64,000 nucleotides of DNA from an uncultured Winogradskyella sp. (GCF_947495255.1 NZ_CANLYI010000004.1:124001-188000); one strand, 5' to 3'. Positions 18,513-29,466 are shown, counted from the stretch's first letter. Numbers and translations are program-made. Notes: generated from the letters alone by a model not told the origin.

Positions 18513-20204
18513 TTATGAATTAAATATTTGTTCTAGTATCTTTTTTGTAATAACGTAAGTTGGTTTTACACCAGATGTCCCTAAACCACCAGAAGCTAAA
18601 GTACTCCCTGTTTCTAATGGGTTATCACTTGCATAATATGCATATCTTACTTTTACATCTTTATTAATACTGCCTCTTACTCGAGATGCTGCTTGTATTG
18701 CTTTTTGGTAATGTGCACCTTCCATTTCTAAGCCAATAACGTTCCAAGTTGAATTCTTAAAAAACTTCAATATCTCTTTATTTTGAAGCGAAGTACCTAA
18801 TACTGTAACCATTGTGCCTTCATAAACAGAAACGCCACAATCTAATAAATCATCTTTACTAAGTTCATTTTTAAAAGGATAATTATCCGCAGTACCCTCA
18901 AAAATATGTGCATTCGGAATCATTACATCACCTTTTCCACCTTCTAAAATTCCAGCTTTTCCCATTATTGAAATAGACTTCACATCTAAATGAACATTCT
19001 TCCCATTAACTTTAATAGGTTTTAAAAATTCATCTAAAGTTTCATAAGCCTGCTCTCCAAAGGCATAATCCATAACAAAAATTACCGCTTTGTTTTCTTT
19101 TACTTCTTCCAAATACTTAAATTCTGAATTAGAAAAGTCTATCTTGTCGGTATCAAAAATCTGAACATCAATATTGGTCCCAGAACTATCTTTTATTGGA
19201 ATCATTCCACTTTGCAACGCTGATTTTTCAACTTTATTGCGTAAAACCGAGTTTTTAGAATCACTTAAAGCTTCATAGGTTTCAAAAATATCTTTTTTAG
19301 CATCAGCACCTTTCAGTGTTCCTTTTGCAAACAAAGAATTCATTACACTATGCATATTAGCACTAATGATGTGAATAGGTCGCTCTAACAATCCGTTTTT
19401 GTGTAATGCTGATTTAATAGTATCAGCCCACATTTCGCCATGGATATGGTGGCCTAAGCGTTCCCTTAAAACCGGACTAAAAGTAATTGTGCGCTTATTG
19501 TTATTAATTGTTTCTTCAATCGCTAATTTACCTAACCAGTAAACAATGTGTAATAAACGCTCTGGTTGGGTATCGGTAGCAAATTTTGGATAAGCTTCCG
19601 TTAATTCATTAAACGTTCTACCTAAAATATTCGCTGTATGTGTAATTGCAATTTCGCGTTCTTTCTGTGTCAGTTTTTTAGTTGAAGAAACGGCATTTTC
19701 TAATTTCTGCCAATCTCTAACCGTTGTCCCTTCCTCATCAATAATGACGCGTTTACTAATTTTATGAGACTCAACAAACAAGAATGTAAGATGCGTTAAG
19801 ATATCGTAAATCTCAGAACGGCCTCTTGTAATTTCTATATTCATTTGCTCATCGTCAATACGATAGCAGTTACGTCTTCTTTTTGGTGGAATTATAGCTT
19901 TAAAATGTGAATTACCATAACCTTCATCACTAGTTAAGTTAATAAATGTACACTCTTCAATGCCTTGTGGTAAACGGTCTACAACATATAGTAACCCTTC
20001 TAATTCTGCTTTTTCCTCTCCAATTGAACCATAAATTTCTGGTCGTAAAAGCAATAAGGCTTCACGTAATGTTTCTCCAGAAACACCCATTGGTTTATAA
20101 AACCCACGATTAAAGAGGTGACGCATTGTAATATACATGCGTTCTATGGCACTAGAACTTTCTTGAGCTCTAGTTCTTTTATCTATTTTTTTCATTGTAC
20201 TCAT
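18513..20204 (-). CDS. conserved Bacteroidota protein of unknown function (DUF6909-like) with nucleoside-phosphorylase-like C-terminus
   Basis: C-terminal GKAGILEGGKGDVMIPNA...VIGLEMEGAHYQKAIQAA...VRYAYYASDNP resembles the MTAN/PNP superfamily. Confidence 0.55.
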   Translation of the reverse strand: MSTMKKIDKRTRAQESSSAIERMYITMRHLFNRGFYKPMGVSGETLREALLLLRPEIYGSIGEEKAELEGLLYVVDRLPQGIEECTFINLTSDEGYGNSHFKAIIPPKRRRNCYRIDDEQMNIEITRGRSEIYDILTHLTFLFVESHKISKRVIIDEEGTTVRDWQKLENAVSSTKKLTQKEREIAITHTANILGRTFNELTEAYPKFATDTQPERLLHIVYWLGKLAIEETINNNKRTITFSPVLRERLGHHIHGEMWADTIKSALHKNGLLERPIHIISANMHSVMNSLFAKGTLKGADAKKDIFETYEALSDSKNSVLRNKVEKSALQSGMIPIKDSSGTNIDVQIFDTDKIDFSNSEFKYLEEVKENKAVIFVMDYAFGEQAYETLDEFLKPIKVNGKNVHLDVKSISIMGKAGILEGGKGDVMIPNAHIFEGTADNYPFKNELSKDDLLDCGVSVYEGTMVTVLGTSLQNKEILKFFKNSTWNVIGLEMEGAHYQKAIQAASRVRGSINKDVKVRYAYYASDNPLETGSTLASGGLGTSGVKPTYVITKKILEQIFNS

Positions 20205-20220
20205 ACGTTACTTTAACACA

Positions 20221-20228
20221 CAAATATA
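20221..20228 (-). promoter_or_regulatory. Bacteroidota -7 element upstream of 18513..20204 operon
   Basis: CAAATATA (+) = TATATTTG (-), 17 nt upstream of start. Confidence 0.45.
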
Positions 20229-20231
20229 GCT

Positions 20232-21734
20232 TTATTTAGTCAGATTAAGTTGGTGTAGACTGTCAGCTATTTTTCGGTCGTTAGATAGTCTCGGAATTTT
20301 ATTTTGTCCACCTAACTTCCCTATTGATTTCATGTAAGATTGAAATCCATCTTTCTTTATTTTTGTAATCTTTAACGGCCTTAAAACTTTACCATCAATT
20401 AAGTCTAAATAATAAGAGTTTTGTTTTTTTAATGAGGTCTCTAAGGCTTCAAGTAATTCAGCTTCATTTTCTGGTTCATTTTCAAATTCAATTAACCATT
20501 CGTGGTATGGTAAGCCTTCTTCTGGGTTTATTTGAGGTGCAACCGTAAATTCGTTAACCGAAATAGAAGTGTTTTCAGTCGCTTCCTTTAAAGCCAGTTC
20601 TACTTCTTTCCCAATAACATGTTCACCAAAGGCTGAAATAAAATGCTTAATTCTTCCACTTACAATCACTCTATATGGTTTTAATGATGTAAACTGAACA
20701 GTGTCTCCTATATTGTATGCCCAAAGTCCGGCTGTAGTAGAAATAATCATTACGTAATTTACGTCTAACTTTACATCTGCAATGGTGATACGTTTTGGGT
20801 TAACTTCAAAGAAATATTCTGCTTCTACGAATTCATAAAAAATGCCAGAATTAAGCTGAAGTAACATGCCCTTTTCATCCTGTTTATCTTGAAATGCAAA
20901 AAATCCTTCACTAGCAGGATACAGTTCTATGCTATCTACTTTTCTTCCTATTAAATTTTCGAATTTGGCTCTATAAGGTTCATAATTTACACCTCCAAAA
21001 ATGAAAAGGTTAAAATTCTTAAAAAGGTCACCAACGTTTTTACCAGACTTTTCAATCAGTTTTTCAAAATACATTTGCACCCAAGAAGGAATACCAGAAA
21101 TTATGCTCATATCCTCATTTATGGTTTCATCTACAATGGCTTCAACCTTAGTTTCCCAATCATCAATGCAATTTGTTTCAAGACTTGGTAATCGGTTTTT
21201 CTGAAGATATTTAGGAACATAATGTGCTACAATACCTGAAAGTCTACCTAATTTAATACCATTCTTTTCTTCTAAAATAGGGCTCCCTTGAAGAAAAATC
21301 ATTTTACCATCTACGAACTTTGCATTTCCTGTTTCGTTAATATAAAGTAGAATCGCATTTCTAGCCGCTTCTATGTGTGTTGGCATGCTTTCCTTAGTTA
21401 TAGGAATGTATTTTGCGCCAGAAGTTGTACCAGAAGTTTTAGCGAAGTAAATTGGTTTCCCTTTCCAGAGAATATCTTCTTCACCTGCAACAACACGTTC
21501 TACATATGGTTTTAATTCTTCGTAATCTCTTATGGGAACATTATTCTGAAATTCTTTAAAAGAGGATATAGAACTAAAATTATGGTCTTTACCAAATGTT
21601 GTATGTTTAGCTTCAGAAACTAAATTATCAAAAACCTTTTGTTGGGTCTCAACCGGATTGGATGACCATTTTTGAATTCGTTTTGCAATATATTTTGCAA
21701 ATGGTTTTGAAAGAGCGGCTTTAATTGATGGCAT
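20232..21734 (-). CDS. GH3 auxin-responsive promoter family protein (acyl-adenylating)
   Basis: KTSGTTSGAKYIPITKESM, LYPASEGFFAFQ, YNIGDTVQF, SAFGEHVIGKEVE. Confidence 0.88.
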   Translation of the reverse strand: MPSIKAALSKPFAKYIAKRIQKWSSNPVETQQKVFDNLVSEAKHTTFGKDHNFSSISSFKEFQNNVPIRDYEELKPYVERVVAGEEDILWKGKPIYFAKTSGTTSGAKYIPITKESMPTHIEAARNAILLYINETGNAKFVDGKMIFLQGSPILEEKNGIKLGRLSGIVAHYVPKYLQKNRLPSLETNCIDDWETKVEAIVDETINEDMSIISGIPSWVQMYFEKLIEKSGKNVGDLFKNFNLFIFGGVNYEPYRAKFENLIGRKVDSIELYPASEGFFAFQDKQDEKGMLLQLNSGIFYEFVEAEYFFEVNPKRITIADVKLDVNYVMIISTTAGLWAYNIGDTVQFTSLKPYRVIVSGRIKHFISAFGEHVIGKEVELALKEATENTSISVNEFTVAPQINPEEGLPYHEWLIEFENEPENEAELLEALETSLKKQNSYYLDLIDGKVLRPLKITKIKKDGFQSYMKSIGKLGGQNKIPRLSNDRKIADSLHQLNLTK

Positions 21735-22603
21735 TATTCAAAATCTATAAAATTTGTTGGGTTTACAGGATAACCTTTACTCCATAATTCGAAATGAAGA
21801 TGTGGTCCTGTGGTTAGTTCACCACTATCACCAGACATGGCAATAACTTCACCAGACTTCACTAAATCTCCTTGTGACTTTGTGATTGCTGCATTGTGTT
21901 TGTAAACAGAAATTAACTCTCTGTTATGTTCTATAATGACTACGTAACCAGTTTCTACAGTCCATTCTGCAAAAATCACGGTTCCGTCTGCTGTTGCTTT
22001 AACTGGTGTGTTTTCTGGAACAACGATATCTACAGCAAAATGCTTCTCTTCTAAATTGTAACTTTCTGAAATAGTACCATTTACAGGTGGAAAAAGCACA
22101 TAACTAGAATGGTCACCTGCAATTTCAAATAAATTGTATTTATCTTCTTTACCAACTTTTTCTCTTAATAATGAATCTTCACGACTCGTTGGTACTTGTA
22201 AAATATCGAGGTCATTTTTAGCTGCTTCTATTAAAGAATCTCTATTAAAATCTAGCGTAGAAACATCTCCTGTTAGTACTTTTCTAATAGATGCAAAATA
22301 CAATTTATCGACTTCTAATTTCTGAACTAAAGAGTCTGTTTTATAATTTAACAACGTAGCTTCTTTTTTCAGTTTTGCAGAAGAATAACCAGGAATATAC
22401 TCTCTTAATGGCGTAAATGCAATCAGTAGAACAGTAAGAAAAACAAGTGAAATAGCAGAAATTGACGTCAAAATAAAAACATTGAGACGCGTTAACTTAA
22501 TTGCAAAGCGCTCTTCAAAAGTATCTTCGTTTAAGATGACTAAACGATACTTATGAAGCAGCTTTTTAGCTAATTTCTTTTCCTTTTTTTTCTTTTTTGC
22601 CAT
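21734..22603 (-). CDS. M23 family metallopeptidase
   Basis: HFAVDIVVPENTPVKATADGTVIFA and SGELTTGPHLHFELW; likely start at internal MAKKKKKEKK. Confidence 0.92.
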   Translation of the reverse strand: MAKKKKKEKKLAKKLLHKYRLVILNEDTFEERFAIKLTRLNVFILTSISAISLVFLTVLLIAFTPLREYIPGYSSAKLKKEATLLNYKTDSLVQKLEVDKLYFASIRKVLTGDVSTLDFNRDSLIEAAKNDLDILQVPTSREDSLLREKVGKEDKYNLFEIAGDHSSYVLFPPVNGTISESYNLEEKHFAVDIVVPENTPVKATADGTVIFAEWTVETGYVVIIEHNRELISVYKHNAAITKSQGDLVKSGEVIAMSGDSGELTTGPHLHFELWSKGYPVNPTNFIDFE

Positions 22604-22689
22604 TAAAACAAAATTAGTTAAAATACTCAAATAGCACCATTATAAAGTCCTAAAGTTGCTATTACAACGCTATAATTAAACTATAATTA

Positions 22690-22697
22690 CTAACTTT
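22690..22697 (+). promoter_or_regulatory. Bacteroidota -7 element for tatA
   Basis: TAACTTTG 20 nt upstream of ATG 22717. Confidence 0.5.
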
Positions 22698-22716
22698 GCA
22701 ATCTAAATTAAAAGTT

Positions 22717-22899
22717 ATGAGTTTAAACATTGTCCCATTAATGATTGGATGGCCTCAAGTAATTCTTATTGCTGTTGTTGTTTTATTGCTATTTGGTGGT
22801 AAAAAGATTCCAGAATTAATGAAAGGATTAGGAAGCGGTTTAAAAGAATTTAAAAACGCTAACAAAGATGATTCTGTTGACGCTAAAGAGAAAGAATAG
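22717..22899 (+). CDS. tatA: Sec-independent protein translocase TatA/E
   Basis: [35 protein letters not shown]. Confidence 0.93.
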   Translation: MSLNIVPLMIGWPQVILIAVVVLLLFGGKKIPELMKGLGSGLKEFKNANKDDSVDAKEKE

Positions 22900-22928
22900 C
22901 AAATAAACAACGGGAAAACCCATTGTAT

Positions 22929-22970
22929 AAAAAAGGTCTTCTAAAACAATTGTTTTAGAAGACCTTTTTT
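22929..22970. terminator. bidirectional terminator, perfect 42-bp palindrome between convergent genes
   Basis: AAAAAAGGTCTTCTAAAACAATTGTTTTAGAAGACCTTTTTT. Confidence 0.9.
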
Positions 22971-22996
22971 TGTCTCATAATACGACTTAATAGCGA

Positions 22997-23980
22997 TTAT
23001 TTAATCACAATCGATTTAATAATCGCCTCTAATTCAAAAATATAGTCTCTCTTTGGTAATGATGGCGCATAAACATAGCCATCTGCTACTAAATATCTGT
23101 TGTTAATTTTATCTTCTATAGCATATGTTATAAATGGTCCACCCATACTGTAACCTTGCATATCCCACATTCCTCTTACTTCGTAAGCTGGTTTGTTATC
23201 TATGATTGCATTAAATAAAGATGGCGCATAAGCTTCTTCAACAGCCATATAAATACCATCTTCACCAAGAATCTTAGCTTTAGTAATATTATTACGCATT
23301 TTTACAATATCTACAATTGTACTATCACCTTTAGAAATCGTTTCCATTGGCACTTCGTAAAGCATTAAATCAATAGTCTTTGTATTTGATAAACTTTTTC
23401 TAATCCAGAAGAAATCGTCTTCAGCTTTACCAATTCTATAAGCAGAAGGCATATCTATTGTAATACCCAACTTATCCTCCATTGCTTTATCATCTAATAA
23501 TGAAAGGTTGATCCTTCTTAGATTCTCCTTAACTTCTTCCTTATTAAAAGCATCAATAATTTTATCTCTATTTTCAGTTAATTGTGCAATAATATCTTTA
23601 TCCGTTTTACCTCCTACAATTACAACAGTTTGCGGTTTAGCAAAAGCTTCGTGTACTATTTTAGTCGTTGCTTCTACGTTGCCTTTTTCTATTTTTAACA
23701 CTATTCTACTCCTAGCCGCAAAACCATCGAAAACTTGTGGCGGAATTTGTCTCACATTATACATTGGCTCTTCTGTTGGTAAACCATTTAATGGTGCTGC
23801 GAAAATCTTTCGGATATTTTCTCCAACATTATCTTCCCATAATATGTTATCTACAACAACTGAAATTGAATTAAGATTACCATTAGAATCTGGTAAATAA
23901 ATCTTATTCTCGTCCTTCTTAGTTGTTTCGCCACAAGACAATAACAACGCACAAAATAATACAGTATAAAACGCTCTCAT
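22997..23980 (-). CDS. DUF4837 family lipoprotein
   Basis: Lipoprotein signal (LLLSCGE), domain resembling DUF4837 of Bacteroidota. Confidence 0.7.
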   Translation of the reverse strand: MRAFYTVLFCALLLSCGETTKKDENKIYLPDSNGNLNSISVVVDNILWEDNVGENIRKIFAAPLNGLPTEEPMYNVRQIPPQVFDGFAARSRIVLKIEKGNVEATTKIVHEAFAKPQTVVIVGGKTDKDIIAQLTENRDKIIDAFNKEEVKENLRRINLSLLDDKAMEDKLGITIDMPSAYRIGKAEDDFFWIRKSLSNTKTIDLMLYEVPMETISKGDSTIVDIVKMRNNITKAKILGEDGIYMAVEEAYAPSLFNAIIDNKPAYEVRGMWDMQGYSMGGPFITYAIEDKINNRYLVADGYVYAPSLPKRDYIFELEAIIKSIVIK

Positions 23981-24004
23981 AAATTTAAAATTTTGTTGAT
24001 TTAT

Positions 24005-25564
24005 CTATTTTGAAACAATTAATGTTGTTCCTATTTTGAGTTTATTACTACTAATATCGTTCCAATCTTTAATATTTTGAACAGAAACTCCAGGAAATTT
24101 TTGGGCAATGGTCCAAAGCGAATCTCCAGAGCTCACAATATAGGTTTGTTTTCCTTCGGTATTAATTACTTTTTTGGGAGGTTTAGACTGGCTAACTGCT
24201 CCATGATTTCTTGGGTAAATTGTTAAACGCTGTCCTATTTTAAGGTTATTACTTCTTAAACCATTCCATTGTTTTAACTGACTTACTCTTACACCATGTT
24301 TTCTAGCAATTTTACCTAAGTAATCACCATTTGCTACCCTATACCTAATTTTCGTATCTGAACTAATAACTTCTGGTAAAGGTTTTTCACGCTGGTTAAA
24401 CTCGGCATTAGCAAACTCATAAATACGATCTTCGTTTGTTACAAATTTACCAATAGCTTCACGAGGTAACCGTAATGAATACGTTTTGCCTTCAACCTTT
24501 GGAATTATATCTAATTTATAAGATGGATTTAAAAACTGTAATTCTTCAATTTTAATTCCTGTAGCTTCAGCAATGTGGTCTAAAGAAATCATTTGCTTTA
24601 CATGAACAGTATCGGTTTGAATCAATTGAAAAGGTGGACGTTCAGGTTTAAAACCATGCTCTTCAGCATATTCAAAAATATACATCGTCGCTAAAAATGC
24701 AGGAACATAGCCAGCCGTTTCTCTAGGTAAATTACTTCTTATATTCCAATAATTCTTAGAACCGCCAGATCGTCTAATCGCTTTATTTACGTTTCCTGGA
24801 CCCGAATTATAAGCTGCTAAAGCCAAATCCCAATCACCAAAAATGCGATACATTCTTCCTAAGTACTCTGCTGCAGCTGTAGTAGATTTTATTGGGTCAC
24901 TGCGATCATCTACATAACTACTTACGTCCAAATCGTGCTCTTTACCAGTGCCATACATAAATTGCCAAATACCAGTTGCACCAACTCTAGAGCGTGCTCT
25001 TGGTTTTAAGGCAGATTCTACAATCGCTAAATATTTCATTTCTAATGGAATATCATGATTGTCAAATTCTTGCTCGAACATTGGAAAATAAAAATGGCTT
25101 AATCCCATTAAACGTTCCATTGATGTGCGTCTATGTTTTAAATACCCTTTTATAACACTTTCTAAAGACGTATTGTATTCTACGTTAAAAGGTGTTCTGG
25201 CATTAAGTCTTGCAAGCCTTGCTTTTAATGTATCCGTAGAAAGCTCAGGATAATAAACTGGAGCATAATCTAACTCAGTTACCGATTTGTAAATAGTATC
25301 ATAAAGTGAATTACTATAAAGTTCCTCTAGCCACTTTGCATCTAGTTCCGCAGCTTGTGGTAGGTCCTTTAAACTCTTAACACCTGACGTGTCTACTTTG
25401 GCTTGTATTTTTTTTCCTGTTGAAAAAAGCTTACCGTCTAAAACTTCGCCTTTAGTTGAATCAACTTGAGAGGAATTATTAGAAATGCTATCTGATTTAG
25501 TTTGAGAAAACCCACTAAATATAGACAAGCAAAGACAGGCCAATAAAAACGTTTTTAATGTCAT
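24005..25564 (-). CDS. LysM-containing lytic transglycosylase (MltD-like)
   Basis: ESALKPRARSRVGATGIWQFMYGTGKEHDLDV, ALAAYNSGPGNVNKAI; two C-terminal LysM repeats. Confidence 0.93.
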   Translation of the reverse strand: MTLKTFLLACLCLSIFSGFSQTKSDSISNNSSQVDSTKGEVLDGKLFSTGKKIQAKVDTSGVKSLKDLPQAAELDAKWLEELYSNSLYDTIYKSVTELDYAPVYYPELSTDTLKARLARLNARTPFNVEYNTSLESVIKGYLKHRRTSMERLMGLSHFYFPMFEQEFDNHDIPLEMKYLAIVESALKPRARSRVGATGIWQFMYGTGKEHDLDVSSYVDDRSDPIKSTTAAAEYLGRMYRIFGDWDLALAAYNSGPGNVNKAIRRSGGSKNYWNIRSNLPRETAGYVPAFLATMYIFEYAEEHGFKPERPPFQLIQTDTVHVKQMISLDHIAEATGIKIEELQFLNPSYKLDIIPKVEGKTYSLRLPREAIGKFVTNEDRIYEFANAEFNQREKPLPEVISSDTKIRYRVANGDYLGKIARKHGVRVSQLKQWNGLRSNNLKIGQRLTIYPRNHGAVSQSKPPKKVINTEGKQTYIVSSGDSLWTIAQKFPGVSVQNIKDWNDISSNKLKIGTTLIVSK

Positions 25565-25637
25565 GGTTTACAAATTGATTCTTAGTAATCAACGTTATAT
25601 AAACGTTGGAATCTTTAAAAATAGTGTTTTTTTGCTA

Positions 25638-26825
25638 TTAATCTAATATAGCAGCAATTCCTGGTAAAGTTTTACCTTCTAAGCTTTCTAACATTGCACC
25701 ACCACCTGTACTTACGTAACTTACTTTATTTTCAAAACCAAATTGTTTCACAGCAGCAACAGAATCACCTCCACCAACTAAAGAAAATGCTCCGTTTTTA
25801 GTAGCATTTGCTATAGAGTTTCCAAGTTCAATTGTACCATTTGCAAAACTTTCCATTTCAAAAACTCCTAAAGGACCGTTCCATAGAATCGTTTTACATT
25901 GGTTAACAACGGCATCAAAGTTTGCTATAGATTTTGGACCAGCATCCAAACCTTGCCATCCATCAGGAATATGCATAACATCACAAACTTTCGTATTTGC
26001 ATCGTTACTAAAAGCATCAGCAGCAATAACATCTACAGGTATATGTATTTGTACACCTTTCGCTTTGGCTTGCTTTAAGATATCTAAAGCTAATTCCATC
26101 TTATCATCTTCGCAAATAGAATCTCCAATACTTCCACCTTGTGCTTTAATGAAGGTAAATGTCATTCCTCCTCCAATAATTAAATGATCTACTTTATCTA
26201 AAATATTCTCAATAACCGTAATTTTTGAAGATACTTTTGCACCACCAAGAACAGCTAAGACCGGTTTTTCACCGTCTTCCATCACCTTTTTGATACTATC
26301 AATTTCTTTAGCTAATAAAAGTCCAAAACATTTGAGTTCTGGGAAAAATTGAGCCACAATTGTTGTAGATGCATGTGCTCTATGTGCTGTACCAAAAGCA
26401 TCATTTACATAAATATCTCCTAATTTAGATAATTGTTCTGCAAAGGCTTTATCGCCTTGTTTTTCTTCTTCATGAAAACGTAAATTTTCAAGCAATAAAA
26501 TCTCTCCTGGCTGTAAGGCATTAGCCATTTCTTCTGCTTCAGCGCCTACACAATCACCTGCAAATTTAACTTCTACACCTAAAATGTCTTCAATCTTATT
26601 TACAATATGCTTTAAAGAGTACTCATCTTGTACTCCTTTTGGCCTTCCTAAATGCGACATTAAAACACAGCTTCCACCATCTTCTAAAATTTTAATAATT
26701 GTTGGTTTTGCAGATACAATTCTTGTTGCGTCTGTTACTTCAAAACTATCATTTAATGGTACATTAAAATCTACTCGAATTAATGCTCTTTTATTTTTAA
26801 AATTGAAATCGTTTAATGTCTTCAT
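25638..26825 (-). CDS. pgk: phosphoglycerate kinase
   Basis: [47 protein letters not shown]. Confidence 0.98.
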   Translation of the reverse strand: MKTLNDFNFKNKRALIRVDFNVPLNDSFEVTDATRIVSAKPTIIKILEDGGSCVLMSHLGRPKGVQDEYSLKHIVNKIEDILGVEVKFAGDCVGAEAEEMANALQPGEILLLENLRFHEEEKQGDKAFAEQLSKLGDIYVNDAFGTAHRAHASTTIVAQFFPELKCFGLLLAKEIDSIKKVMEDGEKPVLAVLGGAKVSSKITVIENILDKVDHLIIGGGMTFTFIKAQGGSIGDSICEDDKMELALDILKQAKAKGVQIHIPVDVIAADAFSNDANTKVCDVMHIPDGWQGLDAGPKSIANFDAVVNQCKTILWNGPLGVFEMESFANGTIELGNSIANATKNGAFSLVGGGDSVAAVKQFGFENKVSYVSTGGGAMLESLEGKTLPGIAAILD

Positions 26826-26866
26826 GAGAATATAAATAAGATGTGAAAATATTTTATTTTGAATAA

Positions 26867-26874
26867 CAAATATA
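26867..26874 (-). promoter_or_regulatory. Bacteroidota -7 element for pgk
   Basis: CAAATATA (+) upstream of 26825 start. Confidence 0.4.
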
Positions 26875-27088
26875 AAGATTAGTAAGTTATAAAATATACT
26901 TTAATGAATCACTTTTTAATAATCGCATGCCTTTATTTACGATAACCTTTTCGCTTATCTACAATATATATATTTTAGATTCAAATAATATAATTGAAGT
27001 ATAATTTTAATTCTCTAGTTTGAAAATAATGATGAACTCGAATTAAAAATTAAAGAATAGATTAATAAAAAAAACATAGTTTTGCTTT

Positions 27089-28243
27089 ATGCAATTTTCT
27101 GAAGTTTTAGGTCAAAAACATATTAAAAAACACCTTACCACAAGTGTTGATGCTGGTAGAATAGCACATGCACAATTATTTGTTGGTCCTGAGGGTTCTG
27201 GTACACTACCAATGGCATTGGCTTATGCCCAATACATTTTATGTAGCAACGTAAATGGTGAAAATACAGGCGGAAAGGATTCTTGTAATATAAAATTTAA
27301 GAATTTTTCGCACCCAGATTTACATTTTGCATTTCCGGTAACCACAAGTGATAAAGTAAAAAGTAAACCTGTTTCTAGTTTCTACTTAGAAGAATGGCGA
27401 CAACTTTTAGACCAACAACCTTACGGAAACTTATTTGATTGGTACAAAATGCTCGGTGTTGATAATAAACAAGGGCAAATTGGTGTTGAAGAGGCCTTAC
27501 AAATTGTAAAATCACTAACTCTTAAATCTTACGAAGGTGGTTACAAAGTAATGCTCATTTGGATGGCTGAAAAAATGAATACAGCAAGTGCCAACAAACT
27601 TTTGAAATTAATTGAAGAGCCACCAGAAAAAACGATATTCATACTTATTGCCGAAGACGAAGAGCAGATTATAAATACCATCCGTTCGCGTTGCCAGATA
27701 TTACATTTTCCACCTCTTGCAGAAGAAGCTATTTCTGAAGCTTTGATTAAAAACTATCAGATTGAACAATCGGTAGCTACTAAAATTGCCCATCAGGCTA
27801 ACGGAAATTACAACAAAGCTTGTGACCTTATTTATCACGATAGTGAAGATATACAGTTCGAAAAATGGTTTGTTATATGGATTAGATCAGCCTTTAAAGC
27901 TAAAGGTAACAAAGCTGCAATTCATGATTTAATTTCATGGTCAGAAGAAATTGCCAAAACAGGTCGAGAAACTCAGAAGAAATTTCTCAATTTCTGTCTA
28001 GATTACTTTAGACAAGCTTTACTTCTTAATTATCAAGCAAATGAATTGGTTTATTTAGAGCCAAAGTCAAACGATTTTAAGCTCGAAAAGTTTGCTCCTT
28101 TTGTACATAACTCTAATATTATGGAAATTTCAGAAGAACTTCAAGATGCCATATATCATATAGAGCGTAATGGTAATTCTAAGATTGTTCTCACTGATTT
28201 ATCCATAAAGCTAACGAGATTGTTGCATAAGAAATCAGAATAG
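27089..28243 (+). CDS. holB: DNA polymerase III subunit delta'
   Basis: FSEVLGQKHIKKHL...GRIAHAQLFVGPEGSG; KLLKLIEEPPEKTIFILIAEDEEQIINTIRSRCQ. Confidence 0.93.
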   Translation: MQFSEVLGQKHIKKHLTTSVDAGRIAHAQLFVGPEGSGTLPMALAYAQYILCSNVNGENTGGKDSCNIKFKNFSHPDLHFAFPVTTSDKVKSKPVSSFYLEEWRQLLDQQPYGNLFDWYKMLGVDNKQGQIGVEEALQIVKSLTLKSYEGGYKVMLIWMAEKMNTASANKLLKLIEEPPEKTIFILIAEDEEQIINTIRSRCQILHFPPLAEEAISEALIKNYQIEQSVATKIAHQANGNYNKACDLIYHDSEDIQFEKWFVIWIRSAFKAKGNKAAIHDLISWSEEIAKTGRETQKKFLNFCLDYFRQALLLNYQANELVYLEPKSNDFKLEKFAPFVHNSNIMEISEELQDAIYHIERNGNSKIVLTDLSIKLTRLLHKKSE

Positions 28244-28244
28244 T

Positions 28245-29387
28245 CTACAAATTATTTTTTTGAGTTTTAAAAAATAATTGAGAAATAGGAATGAACATTA
28301 ACCCGCAAACGACTAGCGTAAAAAAAGCGTTTTTTAGTCCAAATGCATGCGATAAATAACCAATAAGTAGTGGTCCAATAAACATACCTACAATAGCATA
28401 AGTCCCAATAATAGAAATAGCCATTCCTGCAGAGTATTTTTTTGATTTACCAGCTAAAATATAGGTCATTGGAAAAATGGCAGAAACACCTATTCCTACT
28501 AAGCAGAATCCAATTAATGCCGTCCAAAATTGTGGAAATAAAATAGTTGTTAATGTACCTGTTGAAATCAACAAACCACTAATAATATATAGTTTTGGCA
28601 TGCCAATTTTATCTAATACTTTATCTAAGAAAAATCTAGACGTCGCCATAAAAACCATAAATAACAAATAACCATAAGTGAAGACATCCTCTTTAACAAC
28701 CTCTTTAAAATAGATACCACTCCAATCAAACATACCACCTTCGCATATCGCAGCAAAAAAGATAAGTAAACCTAAATAAAATATAAAAGGGTCTGGTTTG
28801 CCAATAATGAGCTTATTTCCAGTTATAGACTTGTCTTTTGTTAGTGAATATTTATAAGCAATTATAGTCGCTAAGATTGTTATTAGAGCAATAGCTAAAA
28901 AGTGATTTTGAATAGTAACATTAAACCTTACCATAAACGTAGAAAAAACTACGCCTACGACTCCTCCAAGGCTCCATACACCATGAAAAGAACCAATAAT
29001 TTTTTTCTCATACAGTGCTTGCAACGTAATAGACTGAGCGTTCATTGCTATATTTAATACTCGCATACAAATAGAAAATAGAGCTAATACAATTATTAAT
29101 AAAACGGAAGTTTTAACTAAACTAATTCCCAATAATGAGAGGGAGAAAAAAAGAAAAGAAACCAGGAGTAAATCTCTATTGTTAAACTTAGAAATTAACC
29201 AACCAGACGTTACTGTGCCAATTAAAGCTGCAAATGGCATTACCAATAAAATACTACCTAACTGAGCATCATTTAAATTAAAATACGCCTTTAAGGTTGG
29301 AATACGCGAAGCCCAAGTCGCAAAACACAAACCTGAAAGAAAAAAATAGCCACTTAAAGCAACACGGTTAACCTGTTTTGTATTCAA
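28245..29387 (-). CDS. MFS transporter
   Basis: 12 TM topology; FFLSGLCFATWASRIPTLK typical of FucP/YbjJ-like MFS. Confidence 0.88.
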   Translation of the reverse strand: MNTKQVNRVALSGYFFLSGLCFATWASRIPTLKAYFNLNDAQLGSILLVMPFAALIGTVTSGWLISKFNNRDLLLVSFLFFSLSLLGISLVKTSVLLIIVLALFSICMRVLNIAMNAQSITLQALYEKKIIGSFHGVWSLGGVVGVVFSTFMVRFNVTIQNHFLAIALITILATIIAYKYSLTKDKSITGNKLIIGKPDPFIFYLGLLIFFAAICEGGMFDWSGIYFKEVVKEDVFTYGYLLFMVFMATSRFFLDKVLDKIGMPKLYIISGLLISTGTLTTILFPQFWTALIGFCLVGIGVSAIFPMTYILAGKSKKYSAGMAISIIGTYAIVGMFIGPLLIGYLSHAFGLKNAFFTLVVCGLMFIPISQLFFKTQKNNL

Positions 29388-29417
29388 CCTTATTTAATTT
29401 TTTTTATTTAACTAAAA

Positions 29418-29442
29418 AGAGTCAGGCTTTATACCTGACTCT
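29418..29442 (-). terminator. rho-independent terminator downstream of OmpH gene
   Basis: AGAGTCAGG-ctttata-CCTGACTCT followed by a T-tract on the minus strand. Confidence 0.8.
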
Positions 29443-29466
29443 ATTCTAAATTTTATAATACATTAA

